Positions 9,093 to 19,339 are shown, counted from the stretch's first letter. The stretch is 64,000 bases of DNA from Lactobacillus sp. LL6 (GCF_007570935.1 NZ_VLLR01000001.1:806001-870000), one strand, 5' to 3'. The notes: a model not told the origin generated them from the sequence alone. Numbers and translations are program-made.

Positions 9093-9971
9093 ATGAATAC
9101 TAAAGAATTTTTATTAAGATTAAAATTGCAAAAGGGTATTGGATACGTTAAGATGCTTCAAATCGCAAGTCAGCTCGATACGGACGAAGTTAATATAGAA
9201 AATTTAGAACAAATGCAGCTATCTTTTGACTTGCGTGAAAAGGCGATTAATGCGTATCATAATGATGATTATAAAAGAACTATCGAAAGAATAAATGCTC
9301 AGTGTAAAGTTGTCAGTTTTTTTGATGATGAGTATCCAGAAAAATTACGTCAAATTTATCAACCACCTTTGATTTTATTTGCCCGTGGGGATGTAAGTTT
9401 GCTACAGCAAAAAATTATTACAATTGTTGGAGCACGTGCTGCTACTGTTTACAGTCAAAATGTAATATCTGAACTTACTCCTAAATTAGTTAAAGAAAAT
9501 TACGTAATTGCCAGTGGATTAGCAAAAGGAGTAGATCGAATGGCACACGAAGCATCCCTAGCTAATCACGGTAAAACAATTGCTGTTGTTGGTAATGGAT
9601 TAAATCATTATTATCCTATCCAAAATCAAAATCTTCAAAATGAAATTATAAAATCTGGCTTACTTCTTAGCGAATATCTACCTGATACACCACCTAGACC
9701 ATTTCGTTTTCCTGAAAGAAATCGTATACTGGCTGGTTTGTCTCAAAGTGTAATTATAACCGAAGCTAGGGAACAATCTGGTTCACTAATCACTGCAAAT
9801 TTAGCTTTACAAGAAAATCGAGATGTATATGCGGTACCAGGTCCAATAACTAATGATCTTTCAAAAGGACCTAATAAACTAATTGAAGCCGGTGCAATTC
9901 CAATAGTAGATTTTAATTTAAGAACAGAAAGATTTGACAATTCCAACACAGGTATTTTATTCTCAAACTAG
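9093..9971 (+). CDS. dprA: DNA processing protein DprA (Smf)
   Basis: About 292 residues. DprA binds incoming single-stranded DNA and loads RecA in natural transformation. The Rossmann-like core is visible: ITIVGARAATVYS, then IASGLAKGVDRMAHEASL (around residue 148), TIAVVGNGLNHYYP, LLSEYLPDTPPRPFRFPERNR-type segment, and ITEAREQSGSLITANLA. The typical C-terminal winged helix is absent, consistent with the shorter lactobacillary forms. The start at 9093 has GGAGG upstream, buried in a hairpin. topA follows 37 bp downstream. Confidence 0.93.
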   Translation: MNTKEFLLRLKLQKGIGYVKMLQIASQLDTDEVNIENLEQMQLSFDLREKAINAYHNDDYKRTIERINAQCKVVSFFDDEYPEKLRQIYQPPLILFARGDVSLLQQKIITIVGARAATVYSQNVISELTPKLVKENYVIASGLAKGVDRMAHEASLANHGKTIAVVGNGLNHYYPIQNQNLQNEIIKSGLLLSEYLPDTPPRPFRFPERNRILAGLSQSVIITEAREQSGSLITANLALQENRDVYAVPGPITNDLSKGPNKLIEAGAIPIVDFNLRTERFDNSNTGILFSN

Positions 9972-10008
9972 TAGATTTTTAAAATAATATAAATAAAGGA
10001 GGCATTTA

Positions 10009-12129
10009 ATGCCTACTAAAGTAAGTAAACCAAAAAAGAAAACAACTAAAAAACGTAAAAAGACACTAGTAATTGTAGAATCACCTGCAAAAGCTAAAAC
10101 AATTGAAAAATATCTTGGAAGTAATTATCATGTTATTGCTTCAAAAGGTCATATTCGTGATTTGCCAAAGTCACAAATGGGAATTGACTTTGATAATGAT
10201 TATAAGCCAAAGTATATTTCAATTCGCGGTAAAGGCGATACAATTAAAGAACTAAAAAAAGAGGCTAAAAAAGCTAAAGATGTTTATTTAGCTTCTGACC
10301 CTGATCGTGAAGGAGAAGCTATTGCATGGCATGTAGCTCATGCTTTAGATTTAGATGAAAATGCTAAGAACCGTGTAACTTTTAACGAAGTTACTAAGGA
10401 TGCTGTAAAAGAAAGTTTTAAACATCCCCGCACCATAGATATGGATACCGTTGATGCACAACAGGCTCGCCGTGTCTTAGATAGAATTGTGGGTTACTCA
10501 TTATCTCCAATTTTATGGGCTAAAGTTAAAAAGGGACTTAGTGCAGGAAGAGTCCAATCTGTAGCATTGAAATTAGTTATTGATCGCGAAAAAGAAATCA
10601 AAAATTTCAAGCCTAAAGAATATTGGACAATAGATGCAGACTTTAAAAAGGATAAAAAACTGTTTAAGTCAAGTTTTTATGGAATAGATGGTAAGAAAAA
10701 AGAATTACCAAATAATGACGCTGTTAAAGAAGTCTTAAGTAAAATTGATAAAAAGAAAGACTTTACCGTTGAAAAAGTAGTAACTAGACAGCGCCGTCGT
10801 CAGCCAGCAGCTCCATTTACAACTTCAACTATGCAACAAGAAGCTAATAAACGTTTAGGCTATCGAACTAGAAGAACAATGAGCATTGCCCAGCAGCTAT
10901 ATGAGGGAATCAGTTTAGGCAAAGAAGGTACAGTTGGTTTAATTACATATATGAGAACTGACTCTAAGCGTACATCTCCGGTTGCTCAAGCTGAAGCTTC
11001 GAAGTTTTTACATGAAAATTATGGTGCTGAATTTGCAGCAAAGAGTCAGCGACATTTTAAAAACCAAGAAGATGCCCAAGATGCGCACGAAGCAATTCGT
11101 CCAACAAGTGTTTATAGAACTCCGGACTCATTAAAAAAGGTTTTAACAACTGAACAGTATCGTTTATACAAGCTTATTTGGTCAAGATTCTTAGCAAGTG
11201 AAATGACACCAGCTGTTTATGATACTGTAAGAGCAGATATTGTTCAAAATGGTGTGATTTTTAGAACCACTGGTTCAAAAATGAAATTCGCCGGATTTAC
11301 TAAAGTTTACGATAATCAGCATGAAAAAAATGTTGAATTGCCAAATCTTGAAGAAGGCGACAAAGTTCAATTAGATAAATCTGATAATAAACAACACTTT
11401 ACTTTGCCACCTGCCCGTTATACTGAAGCAAGTTTGGTTCACGCTCTTGAAGAAAATGGGGTTGGCAGACCTTCAACTTATGCACCAACAATTGATACTA
11501 TTCAAAGACGCTATTATGTAAAACTTGAAGGACGTTCTATCGTTCCAACAGAATTAGGAGAAATTGTTGACAAATTAATTGAAGAGTTTTTCCCTGATAT
11601 TGTTAATGTTGATTTTACTGCCCAGCTTGAAGATGACTTAGACAATGTTGAAGGTGGAAAAAAACAATGGACTAATGTAGTAGATAATTACTATCAACCA
11701 TTGAAAAAAGAACTTGACACTGCAGAAGAAAAGATTGAAAAGATTCAAATTAAAGATGAACCAGCTGGCTTTAACTGTGATATTTGTGGTGCACCTATGG
11801 TAATTAAGCTAGGACGATATGGTAAGTTTTATGCTTGTTCACGTTTCCCTGATTGTCGAAATACTAAGCCGATAGTTAAAAAAGTTGGTGTTACTTGTCC
11901 AAAGTGTGGTCAAGGTGATGTAATTGAAAAGAAGTCTAAACGTAATCGCAAGTTTTATGGCTGTTCACGTTATCCAGACTGTGATTTTGTATCTTGGGAT
12001 CAGCCAATTGGGCGTAATTGTCCCAACGATGGTCATTTCTTAGTTCAAAAGAAGACTAAAAAAGGATTAGTAGTATTATGCCCAAATGGTGATTATAAAG
12101 AAGAACCAGAAGAAGACAACGAAAATTAA
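10009..12129 (+). CDS. topA: DNA topoisomerase I
   Basis: 706 residues; relaxes negative supercoils by transient cleavage of one strand. It begins with a lysine-rich extension (about 20 residues) before the Toprim domain with [32 protein letters not shown] provides the metal ligands. The active-site tyrosine is in [10 protein letters not shown] (around residue 305). At the C-terminus are three zinc-ribbon-like modules (CDIC...CSRFPDC, CPKCG...CSRYPDC, and a degenerate CPND...CPN). The ATG at 10009 has AAAGGAGG upstream. The dprA-topA-trmFO-hslVU order is conserved among lactobacilli and other Firmicutes. Confidence 0.97.
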   Translation: MPTKVSKPKKKTTKKRKKTLVIVESPAKAKTIEKYLGSNYHVIASKGHIRDLPKSQMGIDFDNDYKPKYISIRGKGDTIKELKKEAKKAKDVYLASDPDREGEAIAWHVAHALDLDENAKNRVTFNEVTKDAVKESFKHPRTIDMDTVDAQQARRVLDRIVGYSLSPILWAKVKKGLSAGRVQSVALKLVIDREKEIKNFKPKEYWTIDADFKKDKKLFKSSFYGIDGKKKELPNNDAVKEVLSKIDKKKDFTVEKVVTRQRRRQPAAPFTTSTMQQEANKRLGYRTRRTMSIAQQLYEGISLGKEGTVGLITYMRTDSKRTSPVAQAEASKFLHENYGAEFAAKSQRHFKNQEDAQDAHEAIRPTSVYRTPDSLKKVLTTEQYRLYKLIWSRFLASEMTPAVYDTVRADIVQNGVIFRTTGSKMKFAGFTKVYDNQHEKNVELPNLEEGDKVQLDKSDNKQHFTLPPARYTEASLVHALEENGVGRPSTYAPTIDTIQRRYYVKLEGRSIVPTELGEIVDKLIEEFFPDIVNVDFTAQLEDDLDNVEGGKKQWTNVVDNYYQPLKKELDTAEEKIEKIQIKDEPAGFNCDICGAPMVIKLGRYGKFYACSRFPDCRNTKPIVKKVGVTCPKCGQGDVIEKKSKRNRKFYGCSRYPDCDFVSWDQPIGRNCPNDGHFLVQKKTKKGLVVLCPNGDYKEEPEEDNEN

Positions 12130-12134
12130 ATTAT

Positions 12135-12206
12135 AAAAAACGCATTAGGTAAAATTGATTGATTTTTAATTGTTTGAAATCATATCAGTTCTTAATGCGC
12201 TTTTTT
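12135..12206 (+). terminator. Terminator after topA
   Basis: A long-looped inverted repeat: A6 plus CGCATTA (12135-12147) pairs with TAATGCG and T6 (12193-12206), with a single bulged C at 12200. The loop is about 45 nt. Confidence 0.65.
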
Positions 12207-12313
12207 GCAAAAAAATATTAAAAATAATTAATATTCGTGCAGATAATTATAGTCTTTTTACAATTTAATGATATATTGATAAATAGGAAATTTTTAAGTA
12301 AAGGATGAGACAC

Positions 12314-13630
12314 ATGCCTAAAAAAGTAACAGTTATCGGTGGAGGGCTCGCAGGTAGTGAAGCTACTTGGCAACTTGCTAAACGTGGCATCCACGTTGAT
12401 CTTTATGAAATGCGTCCAAAAAAATCAACTCCAGCTCACGAAACTGGGGAATTAGCTGAGCTTGTCTGCACTAACTCTATGCGTTCAAATCAACTTTCCA
12501 ATGCAGTTGGACTTTTAAAAGAAGAAATGAGACAATTAGATTCTCTTATTTTAAAAGCAGCTGATAAAACTCAAGTTCCTGCTGGAGGAGCACTTGCCGT
12601 AGATCGTGATCGTTTTAGCAAATATGTAACAGAGACTATTCATAATTTGGATAATGTAACAATCCATGATGAAGAAGTTACTGAAATTCCAAAGGATGGT
12701 ATTACTATAGTTGCTACTGGACCACTAACAAGTGATGCTTTAGCAAAAGAAATTCAAAAATTTTCTGGAACTAATAGTCTCCACTTCTTTGATGCAGCAG
12801 CTCCAATTGTAGCTGCTGATTCAATTGACATGAATATAGTTTATAAGAAATCACGCTATGATCGTGGTGAAGCAGCATATCTTAATTGTCCGATGGATAA
12901 GGAACAATATGAAAAGTTTGCTAAAGAATTAATTAAGGCAGAAACTGCTGAAATGCATGGCTTTGAGAAGCAAGACGTTTTTGAAGGGTGTATGCCAATT
13001 GAAGTTATGGCTAGCAGAGGTGCCAAAACTATGCTTTTTGGTCCGCTTAAACCAGTTGGTTTAGAAAATCCTCATACTGGTACTACTCCATATGCAGTAG
13101 TTCAACTTCGTCAAGATAATGCGGCTGCTTCTATGTACAATATCGTTGGTTTTCAAACTCACTTAAAATATGGTGAGCAAAAGCGTGTCTTTTCAATGAT
13201 TCCAGGTCTTGAAAATGCTCGTTTTGTTCGTTATGGAAAAATGCACCGTAACACTTATATGGCTTCTCCCGAAGTCTTAACTGCAAGTTATGAAGCTAAG
13301 AGTCAGCCAGGACTATTCTTTGCAGGTCAAATGACTGGAGTTGAAGGTTATGTAGAAAGTGCTGGAAGCGGATTAGTTGCAGGAATTAATGCAGCTCGAC
13401 GCGCATTAGGTGAAGATACAGTTGCATTTCCAAAGGATACCGCTTTAGGTTCAATGGCTAACTATGTTACTACTACCAATCCTAAGCATTTCCAACCAAT
13501 GAATGCTAGCTTCGCACTTCTACCAAGCTTAGAAGGTAAGAAAATTCGTAATAAAAAAGAACGACACTTAAAAGTAAGTGAACGTGGATTAGAAAGTTTA
13601 GACAAATTCAAGGAAAATGTTTTAAAATAA
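12314..13630 (+). CDS. trmFO: tRNA (m5U54) methyltransferase TrmFO
   Basis: 438 residues; a folate- and FAD-dependent enzyme that makes ribothymidine at position 54 of tRNAs. The N-terminal dinucleotide-binding motif [11 protein letters not shown] is followed by [15 protein letters not shown] and the catalytic-Cys region [11 protein letters not shown]. The C-terminal FAD segment [17 protein letters not shown] is diagnostic. The ATG at 12314 is preferred because AAGGA lies about 8 bp upstream, whereas the ATG at 12305 overlaps it. It stands just upstream of hslV, as in Bacillus subtilis (gid-codV order). Confidence 0.97.
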   Translation: MPKKVTVIGGGLAGSEATWQLAKRGIHVDLYEMRPKKSTPAHETGELAELVCTNSMRSNQLSNAVGLLKEEMRQLDSLILKAADKTQVPAGGALAVDRDRFSKYVTETIHNLDNVTIHDEEVTEIPKDGITIVATGPLTSDALAKEIQKFSGTNSLHFFDAAAPIVAADSIDMNIVYKKSRYDRGEAAYLNCPMDKEQYEKFAKELIKAETAEMHGFEKQDVFEGCMPIEVMASRGAKTMLFGPLKPVGLENPHTGTTPYAVVQLRQDNAAASMYNIVGFQTHLKYGEQKRVFSMIPGLENARFVRYGKMHRNTYMASPEVLTASYEAKSQPGLFFAGQMTGVEGYVESAGSGLVAGINAARRALGEDTVAFPKDTALGSMANYVTTTNPKHFQPMNASFALLPSLEGKKIRNKKERHLKVSERGLESLDKFKENVLK

Positions 13631-13697
13631 TAAATGTAATTGCTTTCAATAAGTAATATAATTGTAAGAGTAAACATTTTTAATCGAGGGATAAATT

Positions 13698-14222
13698 ATG
13701 ACAACAATCTGTTCAGTTAAATATAATGGAAAAACAGCCATCGCAGGGGATGGTCAAGTAACTTTAGGCGAAAAAGTAATTGCAAAAGCAACAGCTAAAA
13801 AGATTCGCCGAATTTACCATGATCGTGTAGTTATTGGATTTGCTGGAGGCGTTGCAGATGCTGTTAGTTTGCAAGATATGTTAGAAGGCAAGCTTGAAAC
13901 ATACAGTGGTGATCTTCGTCGCGCAGCTGTTGAAATGGCACAAGAATGGAGAAAAGACCCAACTTTACAAAAGCTTAATGCTATGCTTATTGCTTTTAAT
14001 AAAGATGACTTACTTTTGATTTCTGGTGGCGGTGAAGTTATTGAACCAGATGAAAATGTAGTTGCTATTGGCTCAGGCGGTAATTTTGCTCAAGCTGCAG
14101 CAATTGCTATGACAAGACACACTGAAGGAATGGATGCGACAGAGATTGCACACGAAGCAGTGAAGATTGCTTCTGGAATCGATATTTTTACTGATGATAA
14201 AATTCACACAGATGAACTTTAA
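13698..14222 (+). CDS. hslV: HslV (ClpQ) peptidase subunit
   Basis: 174 residues. HslV is the proteasome-beta-like peptidase that forms a dodecamer with the HslU ATPase. After the initiator Met comes TTICSVKYNGKTAIAGDGQVT; the N-terminal Thr becomes the nucleophile after Met removal. GGVADA and the GSGGNFAQAAA segment are typical. Bacillus CodW uses an N-terminal serine, so the threonine here follows the canonical HslV type. hslU starts 14 bp downstream with its own ribosome binding site. Confidence 0.96.
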   Translation: MTTICSVKYNGKTAIAGDGQVTLGEKVIAKATAKKIRRIYHDRVVIGFAGGVADAVSLQDMLEGKLETYSGDLRRAAVEMAQEWRKDPTLQKLNAMLIAFNKDDLLLISGGGEVIEPDENVVAIGSGGNFAQAAAIAMTRHTEGMDATEIAHEAVKIASGIDIFTDDKIHTDEL

Positions 14223-14236
14223 ATAAGGAGAATAAT

Positions 14237-15643
14237 ATGGCAATTAAAACTCCAAAGAAAATTGTAGATATTTTAAATCAATATATTATTGGCCAAGATG
14301 AAGCTAAAAAATCAGTTGCAATTGCACTCTACAATCGTTATCGTAGAATGCAACTTTCAAAAGACATGCAAAAAGATATCACACCAAAGAACTTATTAAT
14401 GGCTGGTCCTACTGGTGTTGGTAAAACTGAAATTGCACGTCGTCTTGCAACTATTGTTGATGCACCTTTTGTAAAAGTGGAAGCTACAAAGTTTACTGAA
14501 GTTGGTTATGTAGGTCGAGACGTTGAATCAATGGTTAGAGACCTTGTTAACGAAGCAGTTCGTATGGAAGAAAAAGACCAATTTGATCGAGTTCGCACTG
14601 AAGCTACTAAGGAAGCAAATAAAGAGCTTATTCGTTTACTTGTTCCAGTAGAAAAGAAAGAAAAACGTGAAGATCAAATGCAACAACTTCAAAGTATGCT
14701 TTCAATGCTTGGTGGAGGGTTAGATAATAACGACCAAGATAATAACAAAGAAGATGAAGTTCCAGCTGACATTCGTGAAAAGCGTTTAAGTGTTGCAGAG
14801 AAATTAAAACAAGGACTTTTAGAAGATAAAGAAGTAACTATTGAAGTTGATCAAGCTCCAAAAGTTAACCCAATGAGCGATATGATGGGTCAAATGGGAA
14901 TGGACATGAGTTCAATGCTTGATCGTTTAACTCCTAAGAAGAAGGTTAAGCGTACTTTACCTGTAAGAGAGGCGCGCGAAGTTCTTATTCAAGATCAATC
15001 TCGTAAGATGGTTGATTATGATAATATTTATCAAAAAGCTATTGAACGTACTACTAATAACGGAATTATCTTTATTGATGAAATCGACAAAATTACTGCT
15101 GGTAATAAAAAGACTTCTGGTGAAGTATCTCGTGAAGGTGTACAACGTGATATTTTACCAATCGTAGAAGGATCTACAATTCAAACTAAGTATGGTCCAG
15201 TATCAACTGATCACATCTTGTTTATTGCAGCAGGTGCCTTTGCAGAAAGTAAACCAAGTGACTTGATTCCAGAACTTCAAGGTCGTTTTCCAATTCGTGT
15301 GGAATTAAATGCACTTACTAAGGATGATTTTGTTAAGATTCTAAAAGATCCAGAAAATTCATTGTTAAAACAATATATTGCTTTGATGCATGCAGACGGT
15401 ATCAAGCTTGTCTTTACTCAAGAAGCGGTAGATACAATTGCTCAAATTGCTTTTGATGTTAACCAAGGTACTGATAATATCGGTGCTCGTAGACTTTCAA
15501 CAATTCTTGAAAAGCTTTTAGAAGATGTTCTTTATGAAGGTCCAGATATGGAAATGGGCGAAATCACCATTACTGAAGCATATGTTAAAGACAAGCTTAG
15601 TGATATAATTACTAATAAGGATCTTACTAAGTTTATTCTTTAA
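14237..15643 (+). CDS. hslU: HslU (ClpY) ATPase subunit
   Basis: 468 residues. AAA+ unfoldase that feeds substrates into HslV. Walker A is GPTGVGKTE (around residue 56), Walker B is GIIFIDEIDK (around 275), sensor and arginine-finger regions appear in PELQGRFPIRVEL. The intermediate (I) domain between them is rich in Met, Glu and Lys (residues about 135-240). The C-terminal end LTKFIL is the docking tail that inserts into HslV. The gene pairs with hslV. Confidence 0.97.
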   Translation: MAIKTPKKIVDILNQYIIGQDEAKKSVAIALYNRYRRMQLSKDMQKDITPKNLLMAGPTGVGKTEIARRLATIVDAPFVKVEATKFTEVGYVGRDVESMVRDLVNEAVRMEEKDQFDRVRTEATKEANKELIRLLVPVEKKEKREDQMQQLQSMLSMLGGGLDNNDQDNNKEDEVPADIREKRLSVAEKLKQGLLEDKEVTIEVDQAPKVNPMSDMMGQMGMDMSSMLDRLTPKKKVKRTLPVREAREVLIQDQSRKMVDYDNIYQKAIERTTNNGIIFIDEIDKITAGNKKTSGEVSREGVQRDILPIVEGSTIQTKYGPVSTDHILFIAAGAFAESKPSDLIPELQGRFPIRVELNALTKDDFVKILKDPENSLLKQYIALMHADGIKLVFTQEAVDTIAQIAFDVNQGTDNIGARRLSTILEKLLEDVLYEGPDMEMGEITITEAYVKDKLSDIITNKDLTKFIL

Positions 15644-15658
15644 TAAAAGGCAAAAAAC

Positions 15659-16555
15659 ATGGACTATACAATTGAAAATAATATGTTAAAAGTTACAATT
15701 TCCACTAAGGGTGCTGAAGTTGTAAGTGTAAAAGGCATTCATACTGGGCATGAATATATGTGGCAAGCAGATCCTCAAGTTTGGGGTCGTCACGCACCAA
15801 TTCTTTTTCCAATCGTAGGTCGTTTAAAAAATGATGAATATACTTACAATGGAAAAACATATCATTTAGGTCAGCATGGTTTTGCTAGAGATCAAGAATT
15901 TGAAGTAGAAAAACATACTAAAGAGAGTATCACTTTGTTATTAAAGGATAACGAAGAAACTCGCAAAGTATATCCATTCAAATTTGAATTTCGTGTAAAT
16001 TACAACTTACTCAATAATTTATTAGAAGAAAATTTCTCAGTCAAAAACACTGATAATAAAGAATTGATTTTTGGTGTAGGAGGTCATCCTGGATTCAATA
16101 TTCCAGTCGATGAAGAAGTTGGTAAAGAAGATTATTATTTTGCAACAGCTCCTTCTAAAGCAAGAGTTCAAATTCCACTTAAGGAATCATATCTTGATTG
16201 GAATAATCGCTCCTTAGCTTCAACCGATAGTTTGATTACGTTGAGTGATGACTTATTTAAAAATGATGCGTTGATTTTTGAATTATGTGGTCATGATAAT
16301 AAATTTTCACTTAAAACGGATAAAAATAAATATCATATCAATGTTTGGACAAGAGATGCACCATTTGTGGGAATTTGGTCACAATATCCAAAAACGGCTA
16401 ATTATGTCTGCATTGAACCTTGGTGGGGAATTGCTGACCGCCAAGATGCCAATGGTAAGTTAGAAGACAAATATGGCATGAATCATTTGGAACCTGGTAA
16501 GGAATTTAACGCAGGATTTGGAATTACCTACCATGGTGAAGATGATAATGAATAG
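15659..16555 (+). CDS. Aldose 1-epimerase-like protein (LacX type)
   Basis: 298 residues with the galactose-mutarotase fold. Visible are GRHAPILFPIVGRL (around residue 42), HLGQHGFARDQEF with the substrate-binding His, GGHPGFN, and CIEPWWGIADR near the end, which carries the catalytic Glu position. The family equilibrates alpha and beta anomers of hexoses or hexose phosphates; LacX proteins of lactic acid bacteria belong here, and the physiological sugar is unknown. It starts 15 bp after hslU and ends at a short terminator. Confidence 0.88.
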   Translation: MDYTIENNMLKVTISTKGAEVVSVKGIHTGHEYMWQADPQVWGRHAPILFPIVGRLKNDEYTYNGKTYHLGQHGFARDQEFEVEKHTKESITLLLKDNEETRKVYPFKFEFRVNYNLLNNLLEENFSVKNTDNKELIFGVGGHPGFNIPVDEEVGKEDYYFATAPSKARVQIPLKESYLDWNNRSLASTDSLITLSDDLFKNDALIFELCGHDNKFSLKTDKNKYHINVWTRDAPFVGIWSQYPKTANYVCIEPWWGIADRQDANGKLEDKYGMNHLEPGKEFNAGFGITYHGEDDNE

Positions 16556-16563
16556 AGATTTAG

Positions 16564-16586
16564 AGGGCATTAAGCCCTTTTTCTTT
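16564..16586 (+). terminator. Short terminator after the mutarotase-like gene
   Basis: AGGGC/GCCCT 5-bp stem with a 5-nt loop followed by TTTTTC. It is weak, so read-through into the next gene is likely. Confidence 0.5.
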
Positions 16587-16606
16587 TGGAGGTATTTGGA
16601 AACGTT

Positions 16607-17221
16607 ATGGAAACACTTAACATAGGCTATTTTAAAAACTTTGGTAAAAAAGTTATTGATCAAGCTAAAATTAACTTTGAAAAAAGTCATCCTAATATCA
16701 AGATAAATTTAGTTTCACTTTATCAAGATCAGGTTAAGAATGAACTAGAAGATAAGAATATTGATTTAGCACTTACTGATCCACGAGATAATAATTTTGA
16801 TGATTATTCAGTTGAATCAATTGCAGAAGTCAGTTTAATAGTTCTTCTTCAAGCCGGAAACTTTATGAAAAGTGAACAAACTGTAGAAATGGAACAATTA
16901 AAAAATATTCCAAACATTTTAATTGCAACGCCTAAAGAAGAATGGGGAGAATTACATTATCATAAAGATATTTTAAAAATCACTAGCCCATTTATTGCTG
17001 TTGACAGTTTTAATGAGGCTGCTTTGATGGCTGCAAGTGGTTCTGGATATTTTTTAATGAATGAAAATACAGCACCATTATTAAAAAATGATCAATTACA
17101 AAAAATGTTTTTATTGAAAGATGGAAAGCAATTAAAGCAAAATTATTCAGTAGTTTATAAAAATGATTCTTTAGTAAATCGAGAATTAATTACAGAGTTT
17201 AAAAAGTTATTGGCTAATTAG
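16607..17221 (+). CDS. Stand-alone LysR-type substrate-binding domain protein
   Basis: About 204 residues resembling only the effector domain of LysR-type regulators: it opens with the first beta strand (LNIGYFKNFGKKVI), then IDLALTDPRD, and a second lobe around residues 80-160 (LLQAGNFMKS, ILIATPKEEW, VDSFNEAALMAASGSGYFLM). No helix-turn-helix precedes it; upstream DNA is a terminator and the mutarotase gene. The ATG at 16607 has GGAGG about 15 bp upstream, a long spacing. Either it is a ligand-binding protein derived from a regulator or a decayed regulator; the open frame and ribosome binding site favour the first. The ligand is unknown. Confidence 0.7.
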   Translation: METLNIGYFKNFGKKVIDQAKINFEKSHPNIKINLVSLYQDQVKNELEDKNIDLALTDPRDNNFDDYSVESIAEVSLIVLLQAGNFMKSEQTVEMEQLKNIPNILIATPKEEWGELHYHKDILKITSPFIAVDSFNEAALMAASGSGYFLMNENTAPLLKNDQLQKMFLLKDGKQLKQNYSVVYKNDSLVNRELITEFKKLLAN

Positions 17222-17257
17222 AATAATAACTAAAATTATGTAAAATTAGTAGAAATT

Positions 17258-17290
17258 AAAATAGCAGGGGAAATTCCTGCTATTTTTTTG
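17258..17290 (+). terminator. Terminator after the LysR-like domain gene
   Basis: Perfect 11-bp stem (17258-17268 with 17276-17286), 7-nt loop, run of seven T at 17283-17289. Confidence 0.88.
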
Positions 17291-17340
17291 CTCAATTAAC
17301 AGTTATAATTAACTTAACAAAATTGAGCGAGGCTTTGATC

Positions 17341-18657
17341 ATGACTTCAGTAACTGACAGAATTAAACAAATAAAGCAGCCATATGGTGGCTACTTACCT
17401 AGAAAATGTTTTAAAGTAATACAATTTAATGATGAAAATAATTTGTATCCTAAAGAAAATATTAATGTTTCTCTAGTGAGCTTGGCAATCAATTATCTCA
17501 CCAAATTAATGTTAGGTGCAAAACCAGCAGATGCATTTGCAATTTCACTTAAAGGTGCTTCTTACTTAGATAACACTGTAACTGACTTATTTACTATGAC
17601 CTTTGCTGAAGAGCATTATTCCATTGCTAAAAACCTTTTATCAAAAATAAAAGGATTAGATTCAGATTCAATCATTAATGCGTGTAAGCTAGTAGGTTAT
17701 GATGTATGTTATAGAGTTAATCCAAGTGCATATAAGTCTATTGAATTAATAAATCCAAATGATGAGACTATTCACAATATTAAAATTATGGTGAAGCGAA
17801 ATATTAATTTTTGGAAGAAATATAGTCCAATTGTTATTGAAGGAATTGATTTTGAGGGAGGATATACTGATTTTATTAAATCTGGAGAAGGCGAGTATTT
17901 AACTGAAGATACCTTATGGGATATAAAAGTATCAAAAAGTGCTCCAACTAGTAGTTATACACTACAAGTTTTGATTTATTATCTTATGGGGATGCATTCT
18001 GTCCATCGTGAATTTGACAGTATTAAAAAGATTGGCCTATTTAATCCTCGTTCTAATCGTTCCTATATTGTAATGATTAAGAACTTGGAAGCTGAATTAT
18101 TACAAAAAATTGAAACAAATATAATTGGTTATCCGCATTCGATGTTTTTAGAAGAAAAAAATATTTCTTCAGTTGATGTAATAAGAGATGGACAATTGAT
18201 TAATGGAAATGTTTATTTTTGGAGAAATTATTTAGTCAAAATTATTCGTAATAAAGTAAAAGTTCTCAGTAGAAATGTGCAAACACAAGCTATTCATGCT
18301 GGCTTTCATTATTGGAAGAGATTAGGGGTAGCTAATGAAGATAATTTGGCACTTTTAAAAGTTACAAGTCGGGATTATCAAATTAATAGTACTATTAAAA
18401 ACATTCGAAGTAAAAATTCAATATTTGCGGCCATTGCTGAAGGATATTTCAAAATGAATGAAGATGATCATCAAATTTTTACTGATATTCAAGCAGAAGG
18501 TTTATATAAAGCTTTGGTGGTTAACTATTATTCCGAAATAAAAACAAATTCTAAATTAAGTAAACTTCTCAATCAATTAAAACGTTCTCCGGAAAAATGG
18601 CTCTCAATTCCAGAAGCAGAAGAAGTTATTAATAATGTAAATGAAATATTAAAGTAG
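17341..18657 (+). CDS. Uncharacterised protein with PD-(D/E)XK nuclease-like core
   Basis: 438 residues; I do not recognise a named family. The middle (residues about 155-250) has the layout of a PD-(D/E)XK nuclease: GIDFEGGYTDFI, then LWDIKVSK (Asp-Ile-Lys, Asp at about residue 194) and, about 12 residues on, a helix with TLQVLIYYLMG, followed by IKKIGLFNPRSNRSY as the closing strand. This is the D-xK...Q pattern of the RecB/Cas4-like branch. The remaining halves are helical and Lys-rich. The ATG at 17341 is preceded by GCGAGG. The gene is monocistronic between terminators. Assignment of the fold is by eye and needs a profile search. Confidence 0.55.
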   Translation: MTSVTDRIKQIKQPYGGYLPRKCFKVIQFNDENNLYPKENINVSLVSLAINYLTKLMLGAKPADAFAISLKGASYLDNTVTDLFTMTFAEEHYSIAKNLLSKIKGLDSDSIINACKLVGYDVCYRVNPSAYKSIELINPNDETIHNIKIMVKRNINFWKKYSPIVIEGIDFEGGYTDFIKSGEGEYLTEDTLWDIKVSKSAPTSSYTLQVLIYYLMGMHSVHREFDSIKKIGLFNPRSNRSYIVMIKNLEAELLQKIETNIIGYPHSMFLEEKNISSVDVIRDGQLINGNVYFWRNYLVKIIRNKVKVLSRNVQTQAIHAGFHYWKRLGVANEDNLALLKVTSRDYQINSTIKNIRSKNSIFAAIAEGYFKMNEDDHQIFTDIQAEGLYKALVVNYYSEIKTNSKLSKLLNQLKRSPEKWLSIPEAEEVINNVNEILK

Positions 18658-18762
18658 TAAGAAATTGCTGCTTTTATGACTCTTTGGTAAATCCTATTGC
18701 TGAAGATCTAATCATTTTATCGAACTGTGTGATAAAATAATATCAAAATAGGAGGTAAAATT

Positions 18763-19260
18763 ATGACAAACCCTACTGCAAAAATATATCTTGGCTCACC
18801 ATTTTATACTGATGCTGAACGTGCTCGTGTACCAAAGGCTAAAGAATTGCTTGCAAGCAATCCAACTGTATTGCAAGTTCATTTTCCATTTGATCAAAAC
18901 TTTGTTGATCCTGAAGAAAAAAATCCCGAAATAGGTGGCATTCGCTCTATGACTTGGCGCGTTGGAACTTATCAAAATGATTTAAACGGAATTATTAACG
19001 CTACATGTGGTGTATTTCTTTATGATATGGATCGTATTGATGATGGTTGTGCTTTTGAGATTGGATTTATGCGAGCAATGCACAAGCCTGTAATTTTAGT
19101 TCCATTTACTGAAAAAGAAAATCCAGAAAAGGTAATGAACTTAATGTTAGCACAAGGCGTAACAACAATCATTGATGGAAATACTGAATTTGAAACCTTA
19201 GCAAATTATGACTTCAATTCAACTCCAGCTAAACCTGTAACTGGTTATAAGATTATTTAA
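18763..19260 (+). CDS. ptd: Purine (nucleoside) 2'-deoxyribosyltransferase
   Basis: 165 residues. It transfers 2-deoxyribose between nucleobases, a salvage reaction typical of lactobacilli that need preformed nucleosides. The N-terminal KIYLGSPFYTDAERARV, the NPEIGGIRSMTWR segment, QNDLNGIINATCGVFLYDMD and the catalytic Glu in CAFEIGFMRAMHKPVILVP (around residue 96) match class I (PTD) enzymes from Lactobacillus more closely than class II NTD. A strong ribosome binding site (GGAGG) precedes the ATG. It is a single-gene unit ending at a bidirectional terminator. Confidence 0.92.
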   Translation: MTNPTAKIYLGSPFYTDAERARVPKAKELLASNPTVLQVHFPFDQNFVDPEEKNPEIGGIRSMTWRVGTYQNDLNGIINATCGVFLYDMDRIDDGCAFEIGFMRAMHKPVILVPFTEKENPEKVMNLMLAQGVTTIIDGNTEFETLANYDFNSTPAKPVTGYKII

Positions 19261-19281
19261 AAAACTAAAAACAACCAATCA

Positions 19282-19320
19282 AAAAAGGGATGTGCCTCAT
19301 TGTAAGGTACATCCCTTTTT
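19282..19320. terminator. Bidirectional terminator between ptd and pbp1A
   Basis: 15-bp stem with one G-U pair (around 19283-19297 and 19305-19319), flanked by A and T runs on both sides, between convergent genes. Confidence 0.88.
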
Positions 19321-19339
19321 AAAAATATCAAATATTCAA

